A stretch of 64,000 bases of DNA from Mesorhizobium atlanticum (GCF_003289965.1 NZ_QMBQ01000002.1:806001-870000); one strand, 5' to 3'. Shown: positions 7,312-15,722, counted from the stretch's first letter. A program made the numbers and translations. Notes: generated from the letters alone by a model not told the origin.

Positions 7312-7525
7312 GGGCGATCAGCACCGCCCGATAGCCCTCGGCTGGCGAGCCGGCCTCGATTGCCAAAGCGCCCGATCGAAGGCGCCCGCCAGAAGTGCGG
7401 TCAGCGCCTCGGCCGGCAATCTGGTCATCGCTTGCGCCGGCATCGCGGCGACCAGCCCTTTCGACATCATCAAGTCGATCCCTCCGAGCAAGGAATTTTG
7501 GCGCAATATGCGGAAGGCGCGGTCG
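7270..7525 (-). pseudogene. Remnant of a TetR-family regulator C-terminus
   Basis: In one minus-strand frame I read FRILRQNSLLGGIDLMMSKG and MPAQAMTRLPAEALTALLAG, and after a frameshift near 7370-7390 ALAIEAGSPAEGYRAVLIAL. Together these are the end of a TetR ligand-binding domain (ALT.LLAGA...A..I...PAE...A....LMDGL). The DNA-binding part is gone. The fragment fills the 242-bp gap between the LysR gene and the protease gene. Confidence 0.65.
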
Positions 7526-7553
7526 GCGGCTAAACCGGACCACGGGTCTCGTC

Positions 7554-8501
7554 TCAATTTGTCCGCGCCACCGGCATCACTGCCACTTGGCTGACGCCGG
7601 TACGGCGCACGACGGTGCACAGCGTCTCGCGGCCGATGCGCTCGGCGTCGAGCATGCGCACCAGGTCGTCGACGCCGGTCACCGGCCGACCGTCGATCGC
7701 CGCGATGATGTCGCCTTCCTTCAAGCCGGCCTTGGCGGCGGGACCGTTCTTCTCGACGCTGCGCAGGCGCACCGCCGTGTTCGTGGTCACCTGCGACAGG
7801 AGCGCCGCGCGGCGCGGCAGGTTGGTCGTGTCGGCGGAGACTCCGATGAAGGCGCGGCGCACGCGGCCGAAGCGTATGATCTCGGAGATGACGAAATTGG
7901 CGGTGTTGGAGGCGACCGCGAAGGCAATGCCTTGCGCGCCGTGGATCATGGCGGTGTTGACGCCGATCACCTCGCCCGCCGACGACACCAGCGGCCCGCC
8001 GGAATTGCCGGGATTGAGCGCGGCGTCGGTCTGGATGACGTCGTCGATCAGCCGGCCTGTCGAGGCGCGCATCGAGCGGCCGAGCGCGGAGACGACGCCA
8101 GCGGTTACGGTCCATTCGAAACCGAGCGGATTGCCGATCGCGATCGCGATCTGGCCGCGGCGCAGGCGCTTGGAGTCGCCAAGCGGCGCGACATCGGCGA
8201 AACTGCCGTCGGCGCGCACCAGCGCGATGTCGGTGTCTGGATCGCGGCCGAGCACGTGGCCCTCGCGCGAGGCTCCGTCCGGCATGGTGACGCGCACGGT
8301 GCGCGCATCGCCGACGACATGGAAGTTGGTGACGACCAGCCCGTCCTGCGCGATGACGAAGCCGGAGCCGTGACCGCCGGCGCCGATGCGCTCGATGCGG
8401 CACACGACCGGACCGATGCGGTCGACTGCATCGGCCACGGATACCGAGTAAGCGTCGAGCAAGGTGTCGTCCGACGGAAGTTTTTCGGCTGCGAAAGCCA
8501 T
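7554..8501 (-). CDS. HtrA-like S1C serine protease with PDZ domain
   Basis: 315 residues with a trypsin-like domain (about 20-215) and a C-terminal PDZ domain (about 225-310). The catalytic triad is intact: His in VTNFHVVGDA, Asp in RDPDTDIALV, and Ser in NPGNSGGPLV. The PDZ core reads GPAAKAGLKEGDIIAAIDGRPV. No signal peptide or membrane anchor is visible, unlike periplasmic DegP, so a cytoplasmic location is possible. ATG 8501 is chosen for its GAGGGAA ribosome binding site; a longer form from 8570 would add 23 residues. It is divergent from a catalytically dead homologue at 8662. Confidence 0.92.
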   Translation of the reverse strand: MAFAAEKLPSDDTLLDAYSVSVADAVDRIGPVVCRIERIGAGGHGSGFVIAQDGLVVTNFHVVGDARTVRVTMPDGASREGHVLGRDPDTDIALVRADGSFADVAPLGDSKRLRRGQIAIAIGNPLGFEWTVTAGVVSALGRSMRASTGRLIDDVIQTDAALNPGNSGGPLVSSAGEVIGVNTAMIHGAQGIAFAVASNTANFVISEIIRFGRVRRAFIGVSADTTNLPRRAALLSQVTTNTAVRLRSVEKNGPAAKAGLKEGDIIAAIDGRPVTGVDDLVRMLDAERIGRETLCTVVRRTGVSQVAVMPVARTN

Positions 8502-8661
8502 GGGCGTGTTCCCTCGTAGAATGATGACTATATGTGCGAAGCGGCCCCAATTGCCGCGACCTGACCACATGGCCAGTCCGCCGGCCGACTAGCCGTCAGG
8601 CGAGTATCCGCGGCCGCGCTAGCGAGCGATATCTGGGTCACCGAACCCAGGAGACAGTCTT

Positions 8662-9537
8662 ATGAGCGACTTCAACCTCAGTGCCTTTTCTGACGCGATC
8701 GCCGATGTCGCGGCCACCGCTGCCCCCGTGGTGGCGAGTTTCGTTACGCACCATCACCGCACCGCGAGCGCCTTCCACTGGCACGACGGCTACTTCGTAA
8801 CCGCCGAGGAAGCGGTCGAAGCCGGCGAGGAGATCGAATTGACGCTGGCCTCCGGCGAAACCGCCAAGGCCGAACTCGTCGGCCGCGATCCGTCGACGGG
8901 CGTTGCCCTGCTGAAGCCGGCTTCCGGCGCTGCCGGTTTGCCGCAACTCACTCAGGCCGGCGCGGTGCGCCCTGGCCATCTGGCGATCGCGGTGGGCAAC
9001 AGTGATGGCGCAGCACTTGCCGTGTTCGGCACGGTCGGCGAGGTCGGGCCGGCCTGGCGCTCGATGCGCGGCGGCACGATCGACCGGCGCATCAACCTCG
9101 CCATCAATACCGGCGGACGCTTCGAGGGCGGTCCGGTGCTCGACGCGAAGGGCGGCCTGATCGGCATGCTGTTGTTCGGGCCGCGCCGGCGGGCGCTGGT
9201 CATGCCATACGAGACCATCGAGCGCGCGGTTGCCACGCTGCGCGAGAAGGGTCATGTCGCGCGCGGCTATCTGGGCGCCGGGCTGCATCCGATCCGCAAC
9301 GGCGACACCAAAGGCGCTATGGTGATGAGCCTTGACGACAACGGTCCGGCCAAGGCCGCCGGCCTGCATATCGGCGACATCGTCGTTTCCTGGAACGGCG
9401 AGGCCGTGCATGGCCCGCGCGAGCTGATCCGCAAGCTCGGCCCGGATAGCGCGGGCACGACCGTGACGCTTGGTATCTCGAGCGGCGGCACGCAACGGGA
9501 CGTTTCGATCACCATCGGCGAAAAGCCGCTGAGCTGA
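8662..9537 (+). CDS. HtrA-like pseudoprotease with PDZ domain (triad lost)
   Basis: 291 residues align along their whole length with the S1C protease encoded on the other strand (7554-8501), but every catalytic position is changed. The His motif is VTAEEAVEA, the Asp motif is RDPSTGVALL, and the GNSGGP Ser motif is RFEGGPVLD, with Glu in place of Ser. The PDZ domain (about 205-285) is well kept: GPAKAAGLHIGDIVVSWNGE. It cannot be a serine protease and probably acts as a binding or regulatory partner. It is the first gene of a unit with a LuxR-type regulator 8 bp downstream. Confidence 0.88.
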   Translation: MSDFNLSAFSDAIADVAATAAPVVASFVTHHHRTASAFHWHDGYFVTAEEAVEAGEEIELTLASGETAKAELVGRDPSTGVALLKPASGAAGLPQLTQAGAVRPGHLAIAVGNSDGAALAVFGTVGEVGPAWRSMRGGTIDRRINLAINTGGRFEGGPVLDAKGGLIGMLLFGPRRRALVMPYETIERAVATLREKGHVARGYLGAGLHPIRNGDTKGAMVMSLDDNGPAKAAGLHIGDIVVSWNGEAVHGPRELIRKLGPDSAGTTVTLGISSGGTQRDVSITIGEKPLS

Positions 9538-9545
9538 GAGGATCG

Positions 9546-10190
9546 ATGGCAAGCAGCGCGGCGCAAGCGATCGCACGACCGGAACCGTCAGCCCACCGGC
9601 TGACGGTGCTGGTGGCGCTCGGCGATGCCCAGCGCGCCGAGCAGCTTGCCGATGCGCTTGCCGCCAGCGACGATCTGCTGCCGACACTGGCCGGGAGCAG
9701 CACTGGCCAGTCAGCGGATGTCGCGGTGACCGACGATGCGGCCTTGGAAAGCCGGACCGTCGGCTCGACGATGCCTGTTGTGCTGCTGTCCCGCCGCAGC
9801 GGGCACGAGCGGCTTCCCGGCAATGTGGTCGCCGTGCTGCCGTCGTCGGCCGATGGCCTGTTGATCGCGGCGGCGGCGCGGCTGGCCGCCTCCGGCTATC
9901 GCATTGACAGGGCAGGGCCATCGGAGGTCGCGCATGGCGATTTCCATGACGGGCTCGCCGAAGAAGACGCACCGGACGACAACCAGGCGCGCCCCGCCTT
10001 GTCGCCGCGCGAGGCGGAGGTGCTGGCGCTGCTCGCCGAAGGCGCGCCGAACAAGGTGATCGCCAGGCGGCTCAATATTTCGGTCCACACGGCGAAGTTC
10101 CATGTCGCCGCCATCCTGATCAAGCTCGGCGCCGCCAACCGGACGGACGCGATCGCGATAGCGATGCGACAGGGGTTGGTGCTGGTCTAG
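9546..10190 (+). CDS. LuxR-type regulator with degenerate receiver-like domain
   Basis: 214 residues. The C-terminal GerE/LuxR helix-turn-helix (about 150-212) is clear: LSPREAEVLALLAEGAPNKV and NISVHTAKFHVAAILIKLGA. The N-terminal 120 residues look like a receiver fold (LTVLVALGDAQRAEQLADAL, then MPVVLLS), but no convincing phosphoacceptor pocket is present, so phosphorylation is doubtful. It starts 8 bp after the pseudoprotease gene and is surely cotranscribed with it; the pair may form a sensing module. No histidine kinase gene is nearby. Confidence 0.88.
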   Translation: MASSAAQAIARPEPSAHRLTVLVALGDAQRAEQLADALAASDDLLPTLAGSSTGQSADVAVTDDAALESRTVGSTMPVVLLSRRSGHERLPGNVVAVLPSSADGLLIAAAARLAASGYRIDRAGPSEVAHGDFHDGLAEEDAPDDNQARPALSPREAEVLALLAEGAPNKVIARRLNISVHTAKFHVAAILIKLGAANRTDAIAIAMRQGLVLV

Positions 10191-10294
10191 CTCTCTACAG
10201 CACGACGCTGCGTAATCTCTGATTGGCTCCTTGGGTCTTGCGCCACGGCTGTGCGCCGCGCAATTTGCCTCCACATCGAAGAGGGAGGCGAAGA

Positions 10295-11161
10295 ATGTCG
10301 CTGAACGGAAAGACGCTGTTCATCTCGGGCGGATCGCGCGGCATCGGGCTGGCGATCGCGCTCAGGGCGGCGCGCGACGGCGCCAATGTGACGATCGCGG
10401 CCAAGACGGCCGAGCCGCATCCGAAGCTGCCGGGCACCATCTACACCGCGGCGCAAGAAATCGAGCAGGCGGGCGGCAAGGCGCTGCCGGTGCTCTGCGA
10501 CATCCGCGACGAGGCGCAGGTCGCCGAGGCGGTGGCCAAGACGGTGGAGCGGTTCGGCGGCATCGACATCTGCGTCAACAATGCCAGCGCCATCCAACTC
10601 ACCGGCACGCTCGAGACCGACATGAAGCGCTATGATCTGATGCACCAGATCAACACCCGCGGCACTTTCCTGGTCTCCAAAATGTGCATTCCGCACCTGA
10701 AGTTGGCCAAGAACCCTCACATCCTGAATCTGGCGCCGCCGCTCGACATGAAGGCCAAATGGTTCAAGAATCACGTCGCCTATACGATGGCGAAGTTCGG
10801 CATGTCGATGTGCACGCTTGGCATGAGCGCGGAGTTTGCCAAGGAGGGCATCGCCGTCAACTCGCTGTGGCCGATCTCGACCATCGATACTGCCGCGGTG
10901 CGCAATCTTCTGGGCGGTGCCACGGTGGCGGCGATGAGCCGCTCGCCCGACATCATGGCCGATGCCGCGCATGCGATCTTCCTGCGTCCCTCGCGCGAGG
11001 CGACCGGCAATTTCTATATCGACGAAGAGGTGCTGCGCGCCGAAGGCGTGACCGATTTTTCGGTTTACGCTCCGGGCGCAACCGGGCCGCTGGCTGGCGA
11101 CTTTTTCGTGCCGGACGAGGTGTTGGCGAGAACCGAAACGCAGATCAGGAATATCTACTGA
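10295..11161 (+). CDS. SDR family oxidoreductase, HSDL2-like
   Basis: 288 residues of a short-chain dehydrogenase/reductase. The Rossmann motif is FISGGSRGIGLAIA, NNAS follows at about residue 90, and the active-site Tyr/Lys pair is in AYTMAKFGMSM. The region HILNLAPPLDMKAKWFKNH is characteristic of the HSDL2-like subgroup, where the catalytic Ser normally sits in NxSPPL; here that Ser is Ala. GAGGGAGG upstream supports the start at 10295. The stop codon overlaps the end of a small convergent gene. Substrate is unknown. Confidence 0.9.
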   Translation: MSLNGKTLFISGGSRGIGLAIALRAARDGANVTIAAKTAEPHPKLPGTIYTAAQEIEQAGGKALPVLCDIRDEAQVAEAVAKTVERFGGIDICVNNASAIQLTGTLETDMKRYDLMHQINTRGTFLVSKMCIPHLKLAKNPHILNLAPPLDMKAKWFKNHVAYTMAKFGMSMCTLGMSAEFAKEGIAVNSLWPISTIDTAAVRNLLGGATVAAMSRSPDIMADAAHAIFLRPSREATGNFYIDEEVLRAEGVTDFSVYAPGATGPLAGDFFVPDEVLARTETQIRNIY

Positions 11162-11301
11162 GGCAAATCGCGCGAGCGCTTCTTCATCTCGATAAAGCCC
11201 TCCAGATCAAACGGCTGGGGGACGCCCGATCCGTCGCCTTCATCTATCGCCTTGCAAAGCCGGTCGAGCCTCGAACGGTTTTCGTTCTCTTCAGAAGTCA
11301 T
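11155..11301 (-). CDS. Small hypothetical protein (48 aa)
   Basis: Starts MTSEENENRSRLDRLCKAID and ends in KKRSRDLPQ; it is charged and probably helical, with no membrane segment. The start codon lies 2 bp after the stop of the UPF0114 gene on the same strand, which supports translational coupling. The last 7 bp overlap the convergent SDR gene. I do not recognise a family. Coding status rests on position, composition and the clean start and stop. Confidence 0.6.
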   Translation of the reverse strand: MTSEENENRSRLDRLCKAIDEGDGSGVPQPFDLEGFIEMKKRSRDLPQ

Positions 11302-11303
11302 TC

Positions 11304-11813
11304 CTACGCCTTCTTGCCCTTGGCTAGCGCCATCACCCGGTCGATATAGGCCAGCATCAGCGCCGAAAGCACGAAGGCCAGATGCATGATGGTCAGCCAC
11401 ATCAACTGTTCCGTCGTGTAGGAAGCGTGGTTGAGGAAGACCTGCAGCAGGTGGATGGAGGAGATCGCGACGATGGTCGAGGCGACCTTGACCTTCAGCG
11501 AGCCGACATCGATCGTTCCCAGCCAATGGACCTCGCCGTCCTGTTCGTCGAAGCGGCTGACGAAATTCTCGTAGCCCGAGATGATCACCATCACCACCAG
11601 CGAGGCGACCAGCGCGGCATCAATCAGGCCGAGCATCTTTAGGATCGTGTCGGTGTCGCCGAGCGTGAAGGCGCTGATCACAAACTCGTAAAGTTTCTTG
11701 CCGAAGGACAGGGCATAGGTCGCGAGCGCAACGCCGAGCCCGAGATAGAAGGCGACCAGCAGCCAGCGCGAGGCGAGGATGACGGATTCGATGGCGAGTT
11801 CGAGACGCTTCAT
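11304..11813 (-). CDS. UPF0114 (YqhA/TIGR00645) family membrane protein
   Basis: 169 residues with four hydrophobic segments (about 10-35, 58-82, 108-128 and 138-158). Family marks are the start ELAIESVILASRWLLVAFYL, the loop ISGYENFVSRFDEQDGEVHW, and TIVAISSIHLLQVFL. This is the UPF0114/YqhA family of inner membrane proteins of unknown function. A small ORF follows after 2 bp. A candidate small RNA ending in an intrinsic terminator lies about 60 bp upstream of its start codon. Confidence 0.92.
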   Translation of the reverse strand: MKRLELAIESVILASRWLLVAFYLGLGVALATYALSFGKKLYEFVISAFTLGDTDTILKMLGLIDAALVASLVVMVIISGYENFVSRFDEQDGEVHWLGTIDVGSLKVKVASTIVAISSIHLLQVFLNHASYTTEQLMWLTIMHLAFVLSALMLAYIDRVMALAKGKKA

Positions 11814-11871
11814 GAAGGGTTCCGGTCAGGTTGCGATAAAGGGTATTTCGGCCAGACAGGGCCGGTTTTCA

Positions 11872-11990
11872 AGACAAAAAACCCCGCCGGAGAGGGGGAC
11901 CGGCGGGGCTCAGTCATGTCCCGCTGGAGTCGGGACAGGGCAGGGAACGCCCTGCCTGGAATCTGGGTGTCGCAATGCGGCAATTCAATG
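11872..11990 (-). ncRNA. Candidate small RNA between ompA-like and UPF0114 genes
   Basis: On the minus strand three hairpins follow one another: 11956-11939 (7-bp stem GGCAGGG/CCCTGCC), 11936-11918 (6-bp stem) and 11910-11881 (10-11-bp GC stem) followed by six T. The last is a textbook intrinsic terminator that ends before the UPF0114 gene, while the ompA-like gene upstream has its own terminator at 12064-12036. The segment is therefore a separate transcript with no open frame of note. The 5' end is a guess. A leader attenuator of the UPF0114 gene is the alternative. Confidence 0.5.
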
Positions 11991-12035
11991 AGTTAGCTCG
12001 AATCGACAGGACAAATCTTCTTGAGCCAGGAAAAG

Positions 12036-12064
12036 AAAAGGCCCGTCCGACGCGGACGGGCCTT
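12036..12064 (-). terminator. Terminator of the OmpA-like gene
   Basis: A 12-bp GC-rich stem (12038-12049 with 12053-12064) is followed on the minus strand by TTTTCTTTT, 52 bp after the stop codon. Confidence 0.9.
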
Positions 12065-12115
12065 CATCTCAAGCGCTGATTCCAAAAATCCGCTCAGGAT
12101 CTTGAAATCAAACGC

Positions 12116-14473
12116 TCATTGCTGGTCGCTGTTGCTCGCCACCGGCGCCACCAGCGAGGTGATGCGTCGGATGGCGACACGCCGGTTCTCACGGTTCGGA
12201 CCGGGCGTGTTCACCTTGAGATATTGCTCGCCATAGCCCTGCGTGGTGAGGTTCTCGGCCGGGATGCCAAAGGCGTTGGTCAGTGCCTCGGCAACGGCTT
12301 CGGCACGGCGATCCGAGAGGGCAAGATTTGCCTCCGGCGTGCCCACGGCGTCGGTGTGGCCTTCGATCAGGAAGGTTTCCGCCGGGTTCTTCTTCAAAAG
12401 CTTTTCCATGGCGTTGGCGACGCCTTCGAGCTTTTGCACTTCGGCATCCGAGATCGTGGCCGAGCCGAAGTCGAAGTTCAGCGTGTCGAGATCAATGCGG
12501 CGGGCGATGTCGCGCACGCGGGCCGAGCGCTTCACCTCGTCGATCGAGTAGAGGCGCTGCACCCTTTCCACCGGCGGCTGCTCGAGGAAGGTGTAGTAGT
12601 CGTCGTCGCTTTCGACATCCTCGGAGTTCAGGATGTAGTCCCGGCGCGGGATGTCGAGCCGCATCGGCGGCAGCTCGTCGCCGGGATCGCGCCACTCGTC
12701 GACATCGTTATAGTAGCGCTCGTCGACATAGGTCAGCACATACTCGCGGCCATCCGGTGTAATGCGCGATCGCCGGATGACGTCGCCATTACGGTTGCGG
12801 ATGGTGATGATCCTGACGCCGTTGTCGCGCTCCACGATTTCGCGGGTGCGGCCACCTGATAGATCCTCGTAGTAGACGTCCCTGGCGCCGCGGGTGATGC
12901 GAGGCGCCTCGTTGCTTTCCACGAAGGTCTGGTTGTTGAACTGGAGGATGACGCGGTCGCCGAACTGTTTCACGACATCCGCGCCCTGCGGCCGGCGCCG
13001 CTCGCGGATAACCTGCTCGGGCGTAAGGTCGATGCGCTTGCCTTTCTCCTGGTCCACCGGGACGATCTTCTCGGGCTTGATCGCCTGCTGCGCCGACTTG
13101 TCGTCGGCGGGCGGCGGACCTTGATCGACCGGAGCCGGCTTCTGCGCCTGCTCACCACCCTGCGGCTGTCCGGCCTGATTAGCGTTCTGGCCATTTTCGG
13201 TTTGAGCGGCACCTGCCTGGCCACCGCCGTTCTGGCCGAGATCGTTGCGACCCTTGTGCTTGCGTATGACGTCCTTCTGGCTGTCCAGGATAGGCGCCTC
13301 GTTCGGGTTCGCGGGCGCTTCGCCTTGCGCGGCGTTGCCGCCATTGGCGGGCTGATTGTTGTTGGCCGGCTGTTCACCTGTAGCAGGCTTTTGGCCTGTC
13401 GCCGGCTGCTCTCCAGTCGTGGGTTGTTCGGTCAGGGGCTTCTTGCCGAACTGCTTGCCACCCTGGGTTTGCTCACCCGTGGTTGGCTGCTCGCCCGTCG
13501 CCGGTTGCTGCCCCGTGGCAGGCTGCTCGCTCAGCTTCTTGCCGCGCTTCTTCTTGTCCTGGGTCTCTCCGCCCTGGGCCGGCTGCTCGCCGGTCTGCAA
13601 CGGTTCGGCCTGCGGCGCGGGTTCACCTGCCTGCGCCGGCTTTTTTGCCGGCTCGTTGGTCTGCGTTTGCTCAGCCGGGGCGGTCTCGCCCTGCTGGTTC
13701 TGCTTGTGCTTCTTCTTGAACTGGTTGCCGCCTTGCTGATTGTCGTTTGCAGGGGCGGTCTGGTCGGTCGGCGCGACCTGCTCGCCTATCTGACCGGCTG
13801 GCTCGCCCTGCTGCTGATCGTGCTTGCGCTTCTTCTTACCCTGGTTGCCTTGCTGCTGGTCGCCGGCGGCAGGCGCGACCTGTTCCGTGGGCTGCTGGTC
13901 AGCTGGCGCTGCTTCGATCTGCTGGTTGCGCTTCTTCTTGCGCGGCTGCTCGTCGGTCGCAGGCTGGCCGCCCTGGTCAGCGGGCGCGGCCTCGATCTGC
14001 TGCTGCTGGTCACGCTTCTTGCGCGGCTTGAACTGCTGCTCGTCGGTCGCGGGCTGGCCGCCTTGATCGGCGGGTGCGGCCTCGATCTGCTGCTGCTGGT
14101 CGCGTTTCTTGCGCGGTTTGAATTGCTGCTCGGCCGGGGCGGCTTCGCCGGATTGGCCATTATCAATCTGCTGCTGCTCTTGCCGCTTCTTGCGCGGCTT
14201 CTGCTCGGTCTCGGCAGGGGCGGCCTGTTCGGTTGCCGGGGCCGATTCGCTTTGCTGCTGCTCGCGCTTCTTCTTCTTCGGCTGTTCGGCTCCGCCCTGC
14301 GCGCATTCCTCGGCCGACTGCCCTTCGGCGCAAGCGGCTTGAGCCAGCACGAGCGGCGCACCATGCAGGCTGCCGAAAGCGGCACCCCCCTGCAGCGGGT
14401 ACGCGCCCAACGGCGCGGATGCCATAAGCAGGCCGATTGCCGTGCCCGCCAGAATCCGTGGTTGGCGTTTCAT
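12116..14473 (-). CDS. Large OmpA family protein with Gln/Lys-rich repeat region
   Basis: 785 residues. A signal peptide (about 1-45) is followed by a long low-complexity segment (about 50-480) built of degenerate units of Pro, Gln, Ala and KKKR clusters; one near-perfect 30-residue unit (QQFKPRKKRDQQQQIEAAPA type) is repeated, seen as a 90-bp period at 13951 and 14041. A folded region follows (about 480-650, with RDNGVRIITIRNRNGDVIRR), then a C-terminal OmpA peptidoglycan-binding domain (about 665-770): NFDFGSATI, IEGHTDAVGT, LSDRRAEAVAEAL, GPNRENRRVAI. It probably spans the periplasm and anchors to the wall. The repeat length is likely to vary between strains. Confidence 0.92.
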   Translation of the reverse strand: MKRQPRILAGTAIGLLMASAPLGAYPLQGGAAFGSLHGAPLVLAQAACAEGQSAEECAQGGAEQPKKKKREQQQSESAPATEQAAPAETEQKPRKKRQEQQQIDNGQSGEAAPAEQQFKPRKKRDQQQQIEAAPADQGGQPATDEQQFKPRKKRDQQQQIEAAPADQGGQPATDEQPRKKKRNQQIEAAPADQQPTEQVAPAAGDQQQGNQGKKKRKHDQQQGEPAGQIGEQVAPTDQTAPANDNQQGGNQFKKKHKQNQQGETAPAEQTQTNEPAKKPAQAGEPAPQAEPLQTGEQPAQGGETQDKKKRGKKLSEQPATGQQPATGEQPTTGEQTQGGKQFGKKPLTEQPTTGEQPATGQKPATGEQPANNNQPANGGNAAQGEAPANPNEAPILDSQKDVIRKHKGRNDLGQNGGGQAGAAQTENGQNANQAGQPQGGEQAQKPAPVDQGPPPADDKSAQQAIKPEKIVPVDQEKGKRIDLTPEQVIRERRRPQGADVVKQFGDRVILQFNNQTFVESNEAPRITRGARDVYYEDLSGGRTREIVERDNGVRIITIRNRNGDVIRRSRITPDGREYVLTYVDERYYNDVDEWRDPGDELPPMRLDIPRRDYILNSEDVESDDDYYTFLEQPPVERVQRLYSIDEVKRSARVRDIARRIDLDTLNFDFGSATISDAEVQKLEGVANAMEKLLKKNPAETFLIEGHTDAVGTPEANLALSDRRAEAVAEALTNAFGIPAENLTTQGYGEQYLKVNTPGPNRENRRVAIRRITSLVAPVASNSDQQ

Positions 14474-14668
14474 ATCAATTTTCTCCTAGTGGGGTCCCAT
14501 CCCTGCCCAAACTTTCATCGACCGCAATTGGTTCCGTCAGGCATTGACGCCAGCCAAGGATGCCTGGCCGGCCTTTTGAAGGCAATTTCGTGTTTTTCTA
14601 ATGTTGATAGTAAGTCTGTGTGACAGCAGTGCTTGACCGGAAGGTCGCGGAGGGCCAAATCCATCGAA

Positions 14669-15115
14669 ATGACCGCGCCATTCTGGAAAACCAAAACGCT
14701 TGAGGCGATGACCCCGGCCGAGTGGGAATCACTTTGCGACGGCTGCGGCAAATGCTGCCTGTCGAAGCTCGAGGACGAGGATACGGGCGAGATCTTCTGG
14801 ACAAGCGTTGGCTGCCGGCTGTTCGACGCCGAAAGCTGCCGCTGCTCCGACTATGCAAACCGCCTGACGCGGGTGCCCGACTGCGTTGGGCTGACGCCGC
14901 AGAATGTACGAACCATCACCTGGCTGCCAAAAACCTGCGCCTACCGGCTGATCGCCGAGGGCCATGATCTCTATTGGTGGCACAGGCTTGTTTCGGGAAG
15001 TGCTGCGACCGTGCATGAAGCCGGCATTTCGATCCAGGGCCGGGTGAAGGCCAAGGAAACCGATCTGGCCGAGCCGGACGACTACTTTGATTATATATTG
15101 GATGACGAACCGTAG
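14669..15115 (+). CDS. UPF0260 / YcgN family cysteine cluster protein
   Basis: 148 residues with the CxxxxC-type cluster [14 protein letters not shown] near the N-terminus, then [19 protein letters not shown] and [11 protein letters not shown]; these Cys positions define the YkgJ/YcgN (UPF0260) family, thought to bind zinc or an iron-sulfur centre. Function is unknown. The ATG at 14669 is preferred over an in-frame start at 14633 because GGAGGG lies about 15 bp upstream and homologues begin near MTAPFW. It is transcribed away from the ompA-like gene. Confidence 0.9.
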   Translation: MTAPFWKTKTLEAMTPAEWESLCDGCGKCCLSKLEDEDTGEIFWTSVGCRLFDAESCRCSDYANRLTRVPDCVGLTPQNVRTITWLPKTCAYRLIAEGHDLYWWHRLVSGSAATVHEAGISIQGRVKAKETDLAEPDDYFDYILDDEP

Positions 15116-15302
15116 CCGGTTCCGTGGGTTCGCGTTTAGAGCGGTGAGGGTCAGCGTTTTTGGTTACGAGCGACGAACCCTGGCGGGTTCGCGCTTATAT
15201 GAACCGGACATGAACGGGCGGTTCGCGGAAAGTTCAGACACAAAAAGGCATTTTCCAATCATCGGTTCTACAGGCGAAAGCCCACAACAAGGAGAGAAGA
15301 CG

Positions 15303-15659
15303 ATGTTCAACACGATCAAGACGGCTGCCCTTTCGGCGCTTGTCGGGCTCGGCACGCTTGCCGCGATTCCGGCGCATGCGGACAGCCTCTATCTCGGTTT
15401 CGGCAACAACCAGGATCCGCGCTTCGGCGTTTATACGGGCGACGATGACGGCTACTACCGCCGCGATTGGCGCCGTGACCGCGACTGGCGCGGCTGCTCG
15501 CCGGAGCGCGCCCTGGACAAGGCCGAGCGCATGGGCCTGCACCGCGCCCGCATCGTCGACATGAGCCGCCGCACCGTGAAGGTGGTCGGCCGCCAGTATG
15601 GCGATCGCGTCGTGGTGGTGTTCGCCAACGAGCGCGGCTGCCCGATCATCTATCGCTGA
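15303..15659 (+). CDS. Exported hypothetical protein, Arg/Asp/Tyr-rich
   Basis: 118 residues. A signal peptide ends near AIPAHA-DS (residue 27). The mature part holds a tyrosine/arginine/aspartate-rich stretch (YYRRDWRRDRDWRGCSPERA) followed by a compact domain with KAERMGLHRARIVDMSRRTV and RVVVVFANERGC. Two Cys may form a disulfide in the periplasm. Small proteins of this build are common in rhizobia and usually annotated as hypothetical. GGAGAG upstream supports the start. No function can be assigned. Confidence 0.8.
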   Translation: MFNTIKTAALSALVGLGTLAAIPAHADSLYLGFGNNQDPRFGVYTGDDDGYYRRDWRRDRDWRGCSPERALDKAERMGLHRARIVDMSRRTVKVVGRQYGDRVVVVFANERGCPIIYR

Positions 15660-15722
15660 GGTTGAGAGGACGATCCTCTGTGAGGATCGCCTGTGAGCCT
15701 CTCACGATGAGGCGTGGTTGAA

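Noticed and set aside
13951..14110. The 90-bp tandem repeat as a CRISPR-like array
   Set aside because: The repeats are contiguous, in frame and coding; there are no spacers and no cas genes.
13121..14623. A 500-codon open frame on the plus strand opposite the OmpA-like gene
   Set aside because: It is the reverse of the Gln/Lys-rich repeats, giving Leu/Arg-rich sequence without a domain; the minus frame has a signal peptide and a full OmpA domain.
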